Source: Paraburkholderia terricola | GTDB lineage: Bacteria; Pseudomonadota; Gammaproteobacteria; Burkholderiales; Burkholderiaceae | DNA: 64,000 nucleotides | Reading direction: 5' to 3' | NCBI RefSeq assembly: GCF_900142195.1 | Contig: NZ_FRAB01000041.1 | Location: 1 to 64,000, forward strand | In this document: piece by piece, positions 56,001 through 64,000 of the stretch | Layout: each line of letters begins with the position of its first letter | Position numbering within the stretch: position 1 is the stretch's first letter | Program-made: the position numbers and the translations under genes | Notes under the pieces: model-generated | Database searches by the model: none | Told to the model about the DNA's origin: nothing | What the model saw: only the letters and a program-made list of their open reading frames with translations

Positions 56001-56292
56001 CGAGATCGAACTGCACGATCACCACCGACTGCGCGTCATACGAGCGCGAGGTGATCTGCTCGATGCCGCTGATCGTGTTGACCGCTTCCTCGATCTTGCG
56101 CGTGACGTCCGACTCGACCGATTCCGGCGACGCGCCCGGATACGCGGTCTGCACCACCACGACCGGAAACGTGATGTCGGGAAACTGGTCGACCTTCAGC
56201 CGCTGATACGAAAACAGACCGATGACGACAAACGCCATCATCATCATCGTGGCGAGCACCGGGTTGCCGATGCTGATGCGCGTGAACCACAT
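53083..56292 (-). CDS. RND efflux transporter, inner-membrane pump (HAE1/MdtB type)
   Basis: A 1069-residue pump with twelve membrane helices and two large periplasmic loops. The start is MWFTRISIGNPVLATMMMMA. The proton-relay aspartates are present in GLLIDDAIVVRENIVRHV, and GFMGGIIGRFFHQFGITVAA and LVTKNAILLVDFANQARR are typical. It exports drugs or other amphiphiles by proton antiport with the membrane-fusion protein encoded 15 bp upstream. No outer-membrane channel gene is adjacent. Confidence 0.95.
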   Translation of the reverse strand: MWFTRISIGNPVLATMMMMAFVVIGLFSYQRLKVDQFPDITFPVVVVQTAYPGASPESVESDVTRKIEEAVNTISGIEQITSRSYDAQSVVIVQFDLAVDAVQAAQDVRDKIALIRPDLRDGVKEPRVLRYDPADMPIVTVAVSNAPGASLSTRELTTVADQIVRKRLETVRGVGSVSLVGGVKRQVRIDVNPQKLQALSIGVDQVIRAVQNENQEIPAGPLTSSQVEQTVQVKGRFEKPDDFKRIIVARRGAQSAIPTASSATQPVTLDQVADVVDGQQEPDSMGLLNGQRALFLSVVKAQGENTVEVAQGVGAEVARLQPQLPPGVKLSITDDSSINIEESVNEVKRTLLEGALLTVLIVFLFLGSWRSTVITGLTLPIALIGTFAVMYACGFTINVITLMALSLCVGLLIDDAIVVRENIVRHVQLGADHRTAALDGTKEIALAVLATTFSIVAVFLPVGFMGGIIGRFFHQFGITVAAAVLISMFVSFTLDPMLSSIWPDPDLHDADTGRKGYRYGRFIERCLHLFDSRIDQLTTFYQRLLGWSLRHRALTLIVAAATFFGSLFLVPFVGTEFVPNADFSETQIGLNTPVGTSLEATSEKVKQVQAILAAYPEVRFTYATVNSGNTQGKNTALITVRLKERRERTRGMVELNQVFRARLASVAGVSVTEIGVPDGAGSTKAIQLSLQGENIDELRRLSEAAQARMAKIAGLVDLDSSLKADKPIVAINVKRELASDLGVGVADIGTALRPLLSGDAISTWRAPDDQDYDVSVRLPRAHRQDVDDLAKLMIATNRTDANGAPVLVPLRQIADIVTTTGPDVLNRRDLQREVMLSANVNGRSPGDVASDIARTLDAMHLPAGYHYRFEGSTKSMNESFVYAVEALALAVIFIYMILASQFASFAQPLAIMASLPLTLIGVLIALLLFGSTLNMFSIIGFVMLMGLVTKNAILLVDFANQARRGTLLDASGKGRKMERREALLEAARVRLRPILMTTLAMIFGMLPLAAALGEGGEQRGPLGQTVIGGVITSSILTLVVVPVVYTVLEDWADWLRRKFRRKLQAAVKR

Positions 56293-56307
56293 GGGCGAGG
56301 GCTCCGG

Positions 56308-57510
56308 TCAGCGCGGGCTGCTGGCGCCCGAAGCGCCGGCCGCTGGCGGCGCGGTTTGCGCCGGCAGAGCAGGTTTAGCGGGCTGCACCACGCGCACGGT
56401 GCTGCCGATGCGCAACGAGCCGAGATTGTTCTTCACGATCTGCTGGCCGACCGCCAACGGCCCGCCGACGATTTCGGTCCACGCGGCGCCTTCGCCATCG
56501 TTGCTCACGCCGCTCACGCCGGTCCGCACCGGCTGCTCGACCAGCTTGCCGTCGATGAGCGCATAGACGCTGCGGCGCGCGCCGTCGGTGCGCACGGCGG
56601 TGACGGGCACCACCAGCGCATTCGGCCGGCTGCCGACCGCGATCGTGCCGGTGCCGAACATGCCGACCCGCAGCGTGCCCGACGGATTGGCGACCTGCAC
56701 GTACACCATGATCGAGCGCGAGCCGGCCTGCGCGGCGGGATTGATGCGCGTGATCGCGCCTTGCACGGGCGTCTCGATGCCGTCGAAAGCGATCCGCACC
56801 GGCTGGCCGATCCGCACGCGGCCGATCTCGCCGACCGGCACCGGCGCCTCGAGTTCGAGCGTGCGCAGATCGACCACGTCGAACAGCTTGGTGTCGACGG
56901 CGACTTTCTCGCCGGGCTCGACCGAGCGCGTGGCGATCTGCCCGTCGAGCGGCGAGCGCACCACGGTATCGGCCAGCGAGAGATTCGACGACGCCAGCGC
57001 CGCCCGCGCCGCATCCAGATTCGCGCGGGCGATCTCGTACTGGCTTTGCGCGGTGTCGAACGCGTTCTTCGAGATGAAGCCTTTTTCGACCAGCACGCGA
57101 TTGTTGTCGAGCGTCTGCCTGGCGATGTCGAGCTGGCCGGCCATCGCCGCCATCTGGCCGCGGCTTTGCTCGGCTCGGGCCACGTAATCGCGGGCGTCGA
57201 TCTTCGCGAGAATCTGGCCGGTCTTGACCGCGTCGCCCTCGCGCACCAACACTTCCAGCGCGGAGCCGGCCACCTTGGATTTGACCGCTGCCTGAGTGAC
57301 GGCGCGCAGCGAGCCGGTCAGCGGCAGCGTTTCGGAGAGCGTGCGGCGGCTCACCGTGGTGAGATCGTCGGGGGCGAATTCGACGACGGATGAGACCGTG
57401 GCGGTGGCGGCGGGCGCGCCGCGCTTCCTGATGGCCTGGACGATCGCGATCACGAGGATCACGACGGCCACGGCGGCGGCGATGAGAATGCGTTTTCTGG
57501 TTCTAAGCAT
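56308..57510 (-). CDS. RND efflux membrane-fusion protein
   Basis: A 400-residue periplasmic adaptor. The membrane anchor is at residues 8-25, the lipoyl half-motifs are VLVREGDAVKTGQILAKID and DTVVRSPLDGQIATRSVEPG, an alpha-hairpin lies between them (about 110-175), and a beta-barrel and membrane-proximal domain end at about 360. The tail is Pro/Ala-rich. The start at 57510 was preferred over 57588 because the hydrophobic anchor starts there. It links the pump to a TolC-type channel. Confidence 0.92.
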   Translation of the reverse strand: MLRTRKRILIAAAVAVVILVIAIVQAIRKRGAPAATATVSSVVEFAPDDLTTVSRRTLSETLPLTGSLRAVTQAAVKSKVAGSALEVLVREGDAVKTGQILAKIDARDYVARAEQSRGQMAAMAGQLDIARQTLDNNRVLVEKGFISKNAFDTAQSQYEIARANLDAARAALASSNLSLADTVVRSPLDGQIATRSVEPGEKVAVDTKLFDVVDLRTLELEAPVPVGEIGRVRIGQPVRIAFDGIETPVQGAITRINPAAQAGSRSIMVYVQVANPSGTLRVGMFGTGTIAVGSRPNALVVPVTAVRTDGARRSVYALIDGKLVEQPVRTGVSGVSNDGEGAAWTEIVGGPLAVGQQIVKNNLGSLRIGSTVRVVQPAKPALPAQTAPPAAGASGASSPR

Positions 57511-57669
57511 GCGCGATGGGACGGACTTCACGGACTGGCGGTGCGCGGCGGCCTTTTGCCTGTCGGCAAAGGCGCCGCGCGCTCGCACGGAATCGGCAAA
57601 TCAGCCTGAGCCCGCGTTCACCGCAAGCCGGCCGGCAGCATGGTACACCGTGCCTCGCGCGGCGCCCGT

Positions 57670-58830
57670 TCACTGGCTCAAATAGACGAACTTGCCGTTC
57701 CTGATCGCGCCCATCACGCTGGCGCGCTGGTCCAGCCCGACGTGGTCCTTGGCGCTCGTGCTGACCACGCCGTTCGGCACGACCAGTTCATGCGCGCGTT
57801 CGAGTTCGTCGCGCAAGGCGATGCGAAAAGCCGGCGTGCCCGGTTGCGCGGTTTTCAACGCCCGCGCCACCGCGTCCTGAAGGCGCGGATAAACGCCCGC
57901 CGCGTCGCCCGCGAATTGCGTCACGCTGCCCGGGCCGTACTTCGCCTCGTACTCGTTGGCGAAGGCGAGCGCCGCCTTCTTCGCCGGATGGTCGGCCGGC
58001 AAGGTGCGCGCAACGACCACCGGCTGGGTCGGAAACAGCGTGCCTTCGACGTCCTTGCCGCCCAGCTTGATGAACTCGGGCGTGGCGATGCCGTGCGTCT
58101 GATAGATCGGCCCCTTGAAGCCGCGCTCGATCAGCGTGCGCTGCGGCAGCACGGTCGGCGTGCCCGCGCCGGCGATCAGGATCGCGTCGGGTTTGGCGGC
58201 CATCAGCTTGAGGACCTGGCCGGTGACGCTCGCGTCGGTGCGGTTATAGCGCTCGGTGGCGACCAGTTGGATGTGGCGCAGCGCGGCGAACTTGCTGAAC
58301 TCGTTGAGCCAGCTTTCGCCGTAGCCGTCCGCGAAACCGATGAAGCCCACCGTTTTCACGTTGTGGTTCGACATGTAGCGCGTCATCACGTCGGCCATCG
58401 CGCTGTCGGTCTGCGCCATCTTGTAGGCCCACACCTTCTTGCCTTCCTGCGGTTCGACCACGCTCGCCGAGCCGATCAGCGTGATCATCGGCGTCTGGTT
58501 TTCGGCGACCGCGTCGAGCGCGGCCATTGCCGCCGGCGTGATGTTCGGACCGACGATCACGTCCACGTGATCTTCGTTGATCAGCTTGCGGATGTTGCGC
58601 ACGGCGGCGCCGGGGTCGGAGGCGTCGTCGAGGAAAATGTAGTCGGCTTTCTGGCCGGCGATCGTGGCCGGCCACATCAGCATCGCATTCTTGCTGGTGA
58701 TGCCGATCACGGCGGCCGGACCGGTGCTCGACAGATCGATGCCGACCTTGAGGTCCGCGTGGGCGGCGGTGGCGAGCAGCAGCGCGCCGAGCGCGGCGAG
58801 GCCGCGAAGTTTTTTCTTATACGACGTCAT
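57670..58830 (-). CDS. orphan branched-chain amino-acid-type ABC substrate-binding protein
   Basis: A 386-residue protein with a signal peptide (residues 1-25, MTSYKKKLRGLAALGALLLA, cut near AAHA), followed by the LivJ-like fold: LKVGIDLSSTGPAAVIG, VDVIVGPNITPAAMAALD, GFIGFADGYGESWLNEF and GIATPEFIKLGG. No permease or ATPase genes accompany it. It follows cysB by 32 bp on the same strand, so the two are probably co-transcribed. The ligand is unknown; a sulfur-containing ligand would suit the neighbourhood but is not shown by the sequence. Confidence 0.88.
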   Translation of the reverse strand: MTSYKKKLRGLAALGALLLATAAHADLKVGIDLSSTGPAAVIGITSKNAMLMWPATIAGQKADYIFLDDASDPGAAVRNIRKLINEDHVDVIVGPNITPAAMAALDAVAENQTPMITLIGSASVVEPQEGKKVWAYKMAQTDSAMADVMTRYMSNHNVKTVGFIGFADGYGESWLNEFSKFAALRHIQLVATERYNRTDASVTGQVLKLMAAKPDAILIAGAGTPTVLPQRTLIERGFKGPIYQTHGIATPEFIKLGGKDVEGTLFPTQPVVVARTLPADHPAKKAALAFANEYEAKYGPGSVTQFAGDAAGVYPRLQDAVARALKTAQPGTPAFRIALRDELERAHELVVPNGVVSTSAKDHVGLDQRASVMGAIRNGKFVYLSQ

Positions 58831-58862
58831 CGAAAGGTCTCCGTAGCGGGAAGCGTGCGAGG

Positions 58863-59804
58863 TCAAAGTTCGTAGGTTTCGTGTTCGCCTTTTAGCGCCT
58901 GTTCGATCAGCTTGCGGTTCATGCTCGGCGACAACAGTTCGACGAGCGTATACACATAGCTGCGCAGGTACGCGCCCTGTTTCAGCGCGACCCGCGTGAC
59001 GTTGCTGCCGAACAGGTGGCCGACCGGCATCGCGCGCAAATGGCGGTCGCGCTCGGCGTTGAAGGCGATATCCGCCATGATGCCGACGCCCAGACCCAGT
59101 TCCACGTAGGTCTTGATCACATCGGCGTCGATGGCTTCCAGCACGATGTCGGGATGCAGCGCGCGCAGACGGAACGCCTCGTTGATCTTGGTGCGGCCCG
59201 CGAACGCGTTGTCATACGTAATCAGCGGATACTGGGTCAGATCATCCAGCGACAAAAGTTTGCGGTCGAGCAGCGGATGATCCGGCTGCATCACGGCGAC
59301 GTGGTGCCACTGGAAGCAGGGCAGCGAGACCAGTTCCTTATAGTTGGCGACGGCCTCGGTGGCGATCGCGAGGTCGGCCTGGTCGTGAATCACCATCTCG
59401 GCCACCTGGGTCGGGCTGCCTTGCAGAATTGAAAGGTGAACCTTGGGGAAGCGCTTCTTGAATTCGGCGATGGCGGCCGGAAGTGAGTAGCGCGCCTGGG
59501 TGTGGGTGGCGGCGATCACGAGGTTGCCCTGGTCCTGCGCCGCGTAATCCTTACCGACCCGCTTGAGGCTCTCGACTTCCTGCAGGATTTTCTCGACCGA
59601 CTGCAGGATAATGCGCCCCGGCTCGGTGAGCGAGCGCACGCGCTTGCCGTGGCGGGTGAAGATTTCCACGCCCAGCTCGTCTTCCAGCTCGATGATCGCC
59701 TTGGAGACGCCGGGCTGGCTTGTATACAGTGCCTTGGCCGCTTCGGTCAGATTGAAGTTCTGCCGCACAGCCTCGCGGACGAAGCGGAATTGATGCAGGT
59801 TCAT
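58863..59804 (-). CDS. cysB: LysR-type sulfur-assimilation regulator CysB
   Basis: A 313-residue LysR regulator starting MNLHQFRFVREAVRQNFNLT, with the HTH segment AAKALYTSQPGVSKAIIELE. The sensor domain contains ATHTQARYSLPAAIAEFKKR, IATEAVANYKELVSLPCFQW and the VELGLGVGIMADIAF stretch typical of CysB/Cbl. It activates the cys genes in response to N-acetylserine. The divergent cysI lies 216 bp away, so this intergenic region is its expected target. Confidence 0.93.
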   Translation of the reverse strand: MNLHQFRFVREAVRQNFNLTEAAKALYTSQPGVSKAIIELEDELGVEIFTRHGKRVRSLTEPGRIILQSVEKILQEVESLKRVGKDYAAQDQGNLVIAATHTQARYSLPAAIAEFKKRFPKVHLSILQGSPTQVAEMVIHDQADLAIATEAVANYKELVSLPCFQWHHVAVMQPDHPLLDRKLLSLDDLTQYPLITYDNAFAGRTKINEAFRLRALHPDIVLEAIDADVIKTYVELGLGVGIMADIAFNAERDRHLRAMPVGHLFGSNVTRVALKQGAYLRSYVYTLVELLSPSMNRKLIEQALKGEHETYEL

Positions 59805-59841
59805 ATAACCCCTCCGCATATCAAAAGAATTTTTTAGTCGT

Positions 59842-59869
59842 TTGAAATATAAGGCGAGTTTATTACGAT
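59842..59869 (+). promoter_or_regulatory. probable sigma-70 promoter of cysI in an AT-rich cysB-cysI region
   Basis: TTGAAA (59842-59847) and TACGAT (59864-59869) are 16 bp apart, in a stretch (59820-59920) far more AT-rich than the surroundings. A second possible -10 (TTATAA) lies near 59905. The AT-rich spacer before cysI is the place expected for CysB binding; I could not define an exact CysB site. Confidence 0.45.
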
Positions 59870-60020
59870 CTGTCCATCTTTTTCAATATGGATATCTGTA
59901 TTTGTTATAAGCAAATGAGAGATGGGTCTAAACCCTGACGCTCGCTTGCTGACAAACGGAAATTCAGGACGCGGCGGAACCGGACCGTCGTGTGTCACGC
60001 AAAAATATTGGGGTCCCCGA

Positions 60021-61700
60021 ATGTACCAATACGATCAGTACGACCAGACCATCGTCGATGAACGGGTCGCGCAGTACGCCGATCAGGTTCGCCGCCGCTT
60101 GTCGGGCGAATTGAGCGAAGAGGAGTTTCGTCCGCTGCGTCTGCAGAACGGCCTGTACTATCAGCGCCACGCCTACATGCACCGCATCGCGATTCCGTAC
60201 GGCAATCTGCGCAGCGACCAGATGCGCGTGCTGGCCCAGATCGCGCGTGAACATGACCGCGGCTACGGCCATTTCTCGACGCGCTCGAACATCCAGTACA
60301 ACTGGATCAAGCTCGAGGAAACGCCGGAAATCCTGCGCAAGCTCGCCGCGGTGCAGATGCACGGCATTCAGACCTCGGGCAACTGCATCCGCAACATCAC
60401 GGCGGATCAGTTCGCCGGCGTCGCACCGGACGAAGTGGTCGATCCGCGTCCGTGGGCGGAAATCCTGCGCCAATGGTCGACGTTCCATCCTGAGTTCGCG
60501 TGGTTGCCGCGCAAGTTCAAGATCGCCGTCTCGGGTTCGCGGGAAGACCGCGCCGCCGTGCAGGTTCACGATCTCGGCGTGTATCTGAGGAAAAACGCGC
60601 AGGGCGAACTGGTGGCCGACATTCTGGCCGGCGGCGGCCTGGGCCGCACGCCGATCGTCGGCGCGATCATCCGCCGCGATTTGCCCTGGCAGCATCTGCT
60701 GACGTACTGCGAAGCCGTGCTGCGCGTGTACAACCGCTATGGCCGCCGCGACAACATGTACAAGGCGCGCATCAAGATTCTCGTGAAGGCGCTGTCGCCG
60801 GAAAAATTCTCGGCGCAGGTCGAGGAAGAATGGCAACACCTGAAGGACGGTCCTTCCACGCTCACGCAAGCGGAAGTGGACCGCGTGTCGCAATACTTCC
60901 AGCCGCCCGTCTACGAAAAGCTGCCGGACACCGACGCGTCGTTCGAAAAACACCTGCTGGAAAACCGCGCGTTCGCGCGCTGGGTGGAGCGCAACGTGCG
61001 TCCGCACAAGGTCGAGGGTTATGCGTCGGTGACGCTGTCGCTCAAGCCGACCACGATCGCTCCGGGCGATGCCACCGACACGCAAATGGAAGCGGTCGCC
61101 GATTGGGCCGACGAATATTCGTTCGGCGAAATCCGCGTGTCGCACGAACAGAACCTGATTCTCGCGAACGTGAAGAAGCGCGACCTGTTCGCGCTGTGGG
61201 AAAAAGCCAAGGCGCAAGGTTTCGCGACGCCGAACATCGGCTTGCTGACCGACATCATCGCGTGCCCCGGCGGCGATTTCTGCTCGCTCGCGAACGCGAA
61301 GTCGATTCCGATCGCGCTGGCGATCCAGGAACGTTTCAACGATCTCGACTACGTGTACGACCTGGGCGACGTCTCGCTGAACATCTCGGGCTGCATCAAC
61401 GCTTGCGGTCACCACCACGTCGGCAACATCGGCATTCTGGGCGTCGATAAGGACGGCTCGGAGTGGTATCAGGTGACGCTCGGCGGCGAGCAGGGCACGG
61501 GCGCCACCGGCGCGCACCTCGGCCGCGTGATCGGCCCGTCGTTCTCGGCGGAAGAAATGCCGGACGTGATGAGCAAGGTGATCGATACGTTCGTCGAGAA
61601 CCGCCACGAAGGCGAGCGCTTCATCGAAACGTACAACCGCATCGGCATCACCCCGTTCAAGGAACGCGTGTACGCGTCGCGTCAACCGGCTCACGCGTAA
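60021..61700 (+). CDS. cysI: ferredoxin-type sulfite (or nitrite) reductase, cys cluster
   Basis: A 559-residue hemoprotein of the nitrite/sulfite reductase family. The siroheme / 4Fe-4S cysteines are in IACPGGDFCSLANAK (C-x5-C) and SGCINACGHHHVGNIG (C-x3-C). The N-terminal HRIAIPYGNLRSDQMR and GHFSTRSNIQYNW parts bind siroheme. The place beside cysH and cysD fits sulfite reduction to sulfide. The start at 60021 (MYQYDQYDQ) was chosen over 59922 because the extra residues lie in the control region. Confidence 0.92.
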   Translation: MYQYDQYDQTIVDERVAQYADQVRRRLSGELSEEEFRPLRLQNGLYYQRHAYMHRIAIPYGNLRSDQMRVLAQIAREHDRGYGHFSTRSNIQYNWIKLEETPEILRKLAAVQMHGIQTSGNCIRNITADQFAGVAPDEVVDPRPWAEILRQWSTFHPEFAWLPRKFKIAVSGSREDRAAVQVHDLGVYLRKNAQGELVADILAGGGLGRTPIVGAIIRRDLPWQHLLTYCEAVLRVYNRYGRRDNMYKARIKILVKALSPEKFSAQVEEEWQHLKDGPSTLTQAEVDRVSQYFQPPVYEKLPDTDASFEKHLLENRAFARWVERNVRPHKVEGYASVTLSLKPTTIAPGDATDTQMEAVADWADEYSFGEIRVSHEQNLILANVKKRDLFALWEKAKAQGFATPNIGLLTDIIACPGGDFCSLANAKSIPIALAIQERFNDLDYVYDLGDVSLNISGCINACGHHHVGNIGILGVDKDGSEWYQVTLGGEQGTGATGAHLGRVIGPSFSAEEMPDVMSKVIDTFVENRHEGERFIETYNRIGITPFKERVYASRQPAHA

Positions 61701-61722
61701 CCGCGCAAAGGATACTGAACAG

Positions 61723-62280
61723 ATGGCTTCTATCATCAAGAACCGCGCAATCGTCAACGATGACTGGACGGTGGTGCGCGCCGCTGAAGACGGCACGCTG
61801 CCGGCGGTGAACGCATTGCCCGCCGGCAAGGTGCTGGTGCCGCTCGCGTTGTGGCAGGCGGAGCGCGACGCGCTGAGCGCTTCGCGCGGCGCGGCTGAAA
61901 TCGGCGTATGGCTTGCGCCGGACAGCGAACCGGCGGACATCGCCGGCGACTTCGACAAGATCGCGCTGATCGGCGTGGACTTCCCGGTGTTCCGCGATGG
62001 CCGCGGCTACAGCATCGGCCGCCTGTTGCGCGAACGTCATGGCTACAAGGGCGAGTTGCGCGCGATCGGCGACGTGCTGCGCGATCAGCTCACGTTCATG
62101 TTCCGCTGCGGCTTCGATGCGTATGCGCTGCGCGCGGACAAGGACCTCGACGACGCGTTGAAGGCATTCGACGAATTCAGCGTGCAGTACCAGGGCGCGG
62201 TCGACAATCCGTCGCCGCTGTTTCGCCGCCGTGGCGCCGATGCGTCGGCCGCCGCCGCTACGCAAAAGGTCCCGGCATGA
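61723..62280 (+). CDS. DUF934 protein of the sulfate assimilation cluster
   Basis: A 185-residue protein: IIKNRAIVNDDWTVVRA at the start, a middle with ALIGVDFPVFRDGRGYSIGR and LLRERHGYKGELRAIGDVLR, then DQLTFMFRCGFDAYALR. It always travels with cysI and cysH in this lineage, and a role as a sulfite-reductase partner has been suggested; the biochemical job is not established. It overlaps cysH by 4 bp (ATGA). Confidence 0.88.
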   Translation: MASIIKNRAIVNDDWTVVRAAEDGTLPAVNALPAGKVLVPLALWQAERDALSASRGAAEIGVWLAPDSEPADIAGDFDKIALIGVDFPVFRDGRGYSIGRLLRERHGYKGELRAIGDVLRDQLTFMFRCGFDAYALRADKDLDDALKAFDEFSVQYQGAVDNPSPLFRRRGADASAAAATQKVPA

Positions 62281-63023
62281 GCACCGCGCAATCGCTCACG
62301 CCGGAACTCGCCGCGAAGGTCGAGCGCCTCGATGCGCTGCTCGATTCGATCGCCGCGCGCCACGCGAACGTGAAGCTCGCCAGCAGCCTCGCCGCCGAGG
62401 ACATGCTGCTCACGCACGCGATTCTGTCGCGTGGCGTGAAGATCGGCATCTTCTCGCTGAACACGGGCCGTTTGCATGCGGAAACGCTTGGCATGCTCGA
62501 TCGCGTGAAAGAGCGCTATGGCTACGAGATCGAACAGTTTCATCCGCAAGCCGCCGCAGTCGAGGAATACGTGAACTCGCACGGTTTGAACGCGTTTTAC
62601 GAAAGCGTCGACCTGCGCAAGCGCTGCTGTGAAATCCGCAAGGTCGAGCCGCTGAACCGCGCGCTCTCGGACGTCAGCGCATGGGTCACGGGCCAGCGTC
62701 GCGAGCAGTCGGTGACGCGTGCGGAGTTGCACGAGGAAGAGCACGACGCGGCGCGCAACATCGCCAAGTTCAATCCGTTGACGGACTGGACGGAAGCCGA
62801 CGTGTGGGCTTATCTGAAAGCGTTCGACGTGCCGGTCAATCCGCTGCATGCGCGCGGTTATCCGAGCATCGGTTGCGAGCCTTGCACGCGTGCGATCCGT
62901 CCCGGCGAGGACAGCCGGGCAGGGCGCTGGTGGTGGGAGTCGCGCGACACGAAGGAATGCGGACTGCACATCACGACGATCACGCCGATTCCCGTTGGCA
63001 GCAGCGAGAACGCTTCGGCATAA
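62277..63023 (+). CDS. cysH: adenylylsulfate (APS) reductase, CysH
   Basis: A 248-residue thioredoxin-dependent reductase with PP-loop-like start KLASSLAAEDMLLTHA. The Cys-Cys pair in LRKRCCEIRKVEPL and Cys-x2-Cys in GCEPCTRAIRPGED are the 4Fe-4S ligands that mark the APS-reducing (plant/assimilatory) branch. The catalytic Cys is in KECGLH near the C-terminus. It reduces APS to sulfite. The start at 62277 overlaps the DUF934 stop. Confidence 0.94.
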   Translation: MSTAQSLTPELAAKVERLDALLDSIAARHANVKLASSLAAEDMLLTHAILSRGVKIGIFSLNTGRLHAETLGMLDRVKERYGYEIEQFHPQAAAVEEYVNSHGLNAFYESVDLRKRCCEIRKVEPLNRALSDVSAWVTGQRREQSVTRAELHEEEHDAARNIAKFNPLTDWTEADVWAYLKAFDVPVNPLHARGYPSIGCEPCTRAIRPGEDSRAGRWWWESRDTKECGLHITTITPIPVGSSENASA

Positions 63024-63138
63024 AGCATTCAGGCGCTCCAGGCCCTGGTTTTGGGTTTGGGCGCCGCAGATACCGATTTGAATACTTCCGCTTCGGCGAG
63101 CAACCGCTCGGTCAAGCGAATCAACGAAGGACCCAAAC

Positions 63139-64000
63139 ATGAGCAGCACGCTCGATTCCACTATCAACGCTCCGCTTGCCAATACGGCGAACCGGATGGA
63201 TCACCTCGATTGGCTCGAAGCCGAGTCGATTCACATCCTGCGCGAACTGGTCGCTGAATGCAGCAAGCCCGCGCTGCTGTTCTCGGGCGGCAAGGATTCG
63301 GTCGTGGTGCTGCACCTCGCGCTGAAGGCCTTCGGCATCGGCGCGAACCGCAAGACCGTGCTGCCGTTCCCGCTCGTGCATATCGACACCGGTCACAACT
63401 ACGACGAAGTGATCGACTTCCGCGATCGTCGCGCGGCGGAAATCGGCGCGGAACTGGTGGTGGGTCACGTCGAGGATTCGATCAAGCGCGGCACGGTGCG
63501 TCTGCGCCGCGAAACGGATTCGCGCAACGCCGCGCAAGCCGTCACGCTGCTCGAAACCATCGAACAGCACGGCTATACCGCGCTGATCGGCGGCGCGCGC
63601 CGCGACGAGGAAAAGGCCCGTGCGAAAGAGCGGATCTTCTCGTTCCGCGACGAATTCGGCCAATGGGACCCGAAGGCGCAGCGCCCGGAATTGTGGAGCC
63701 TCTACAACGCGCGCCTGCACAACGGCGAACACCTGCGCGTGTTCCCGATCTCGAACTGGACCGAACTCGATGTGTGGCAGTACATCGCTCGCGAACAGCT
63801 CGAATTGCCGTCGATCTATTACGCGCATCAGCGCGAGATCGTGCGCCGCAACGGCTTGCTCGTGCCGGTCACGCCGCTCACGCCGATGCGTGAGGGCGAG
63901 ACCAGCGAAACCGCGCTGGTGCGTTTTCGTACCGTCGGCGACATTAGCTGCACGTGCCCGGTGGAAAGCGATGCCGACGATCTCGAGAAGATCATCGCCG
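63139..64000 (+). CDS. cysD: sulfate adenylyltransferase subunit 2, cut by window edge
   Basis: 287 codons are present from ATG 63139, and the frame is open at 64000; the usual length is a little over 300, so most of the gene is here. PP-loop PALLFSGGKDSVVVLHLA, HIDTGHNYDEVIDFRD, GGARRDEEKARAKERIFSFR and the late ISCTCPVESDADDLEKII are typical of CysD. With CysN (expected next, outside) it makes APS from sulfate and ATP. It lies 115 bp after cysH. Confidence 0.95.
   Translation, partial: MSSTLDSTINAPLANTANRMDHLDWLEAESIHILRELVAECSKPALLFSGGKDSVVVLHLALKAFGIGANRKTVLPFPLVHIDTGHNYDEVIDFRDRRAAEIGAELVVGHVEDSIKRGTVRLRRETDSRNAAQAVTLLETIEQHGYTALIGGARRDEEKARAKERIFSFRDEFGQWDPKAQRPELWSLYNARLHNGEHLRVFPISNWTELDVWQYIAREQLELPSIYYAHQREIVRRNGLLVPVTPLTPMREGETSETALVRFRTVGDISCTCPVESDADDLEKIIA

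Overview
The window is a GC-rich chromosomal segment with codon use, gene content and synteny typical of a Burkholderiaceae bacterium, most likely Paraburkholderia or a close relative. Pointers are the waaC-kdoO-waaA lipopolysaccharide block, the cysB / cysI-DUF934-cysH-cysD sulfate block, the DUF2844-DUF3443 pair and the pcm-rhodanese-tolC block. No rRNA, tRNA or CRISPR array was seen.

Layout. 1-2000: degraded accessory DNA, with the end of an IS5-type insertion sequence, an unrecognised protein with a weak integrase-like segment, and a NERD-domain gene broken by an in-frame TGA. 2041-4964: a polyprenyl-phosphate sugar-1-phosphate transferase and a chemotaxis receptor. 4972-15047: a guanidine utilisation operon, consisting of a putative NtrC site, a sigma-54 promoter, a guanidine-I (ykkC) riboswitch, an ABC importer, two carboxyguanidine-deiminase-type subunits, a biotin carboxylase of the urea/guanidine carboxylase family and allophanate hydrolase. 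15082-21108: surface polysaccharide genes (galE, two glycosyltransferases, a flippase, then a divergent phosphohexomutase). 21418-24730: LPS inner core genes waaC, kdoO and waaA. 24857-25606: a Fic-fold protein whose catalytic His is replaced by Gln.

25611-39301 (minus strand): a continuous urea import and urease locus, urtABCD, then a 957-bp palindromic repeat element, then urtE-ureD-(orphan binding protein)-ureABCEFG. Sigma-54 (-24/-12) promoters with NtrC-like sites are readable upstream of urtA and upstream of the orphan binding protein/ureA, as they are upstream of the guanidine operon. The window therefore reads as a nitrogen-limitation island with two separate routes to ammonia: guanidine to allophanate to ammonia, and urea through urease.

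39536-45517: an omega-amino-acid aminotransferase, a pepsin-like DUF3443 lipoprotein with its DUF2844 partner, tolC, a rhodanese and pcm. 45770-52685: a sugar catabolism operon (LacI regulator with a perfect palindromic operator, ribose-type ABC importer, TIM-barrel isomerase, Gfo/Idh/MocA oxidoreductase). 52735-57510: a small hypothetical gene and an RND efflux pair. 57670-64000: an orphan branched-chain-type binding protein with cysB, and the divergent assimilatory sulfate genes cysI, DUF934, cysH and cysD (cut by the window edge).

The least explained structure is the element at 32950-33906 between urtD and urtE: two perfectly matching 198-bp inverted arms, each able to form four hairpins, around ten units of a 39-bp tandem repeat. 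The strongest regulatory result is the repeated NtrC / sigma-54 architecture in front of three nitrogen operons.
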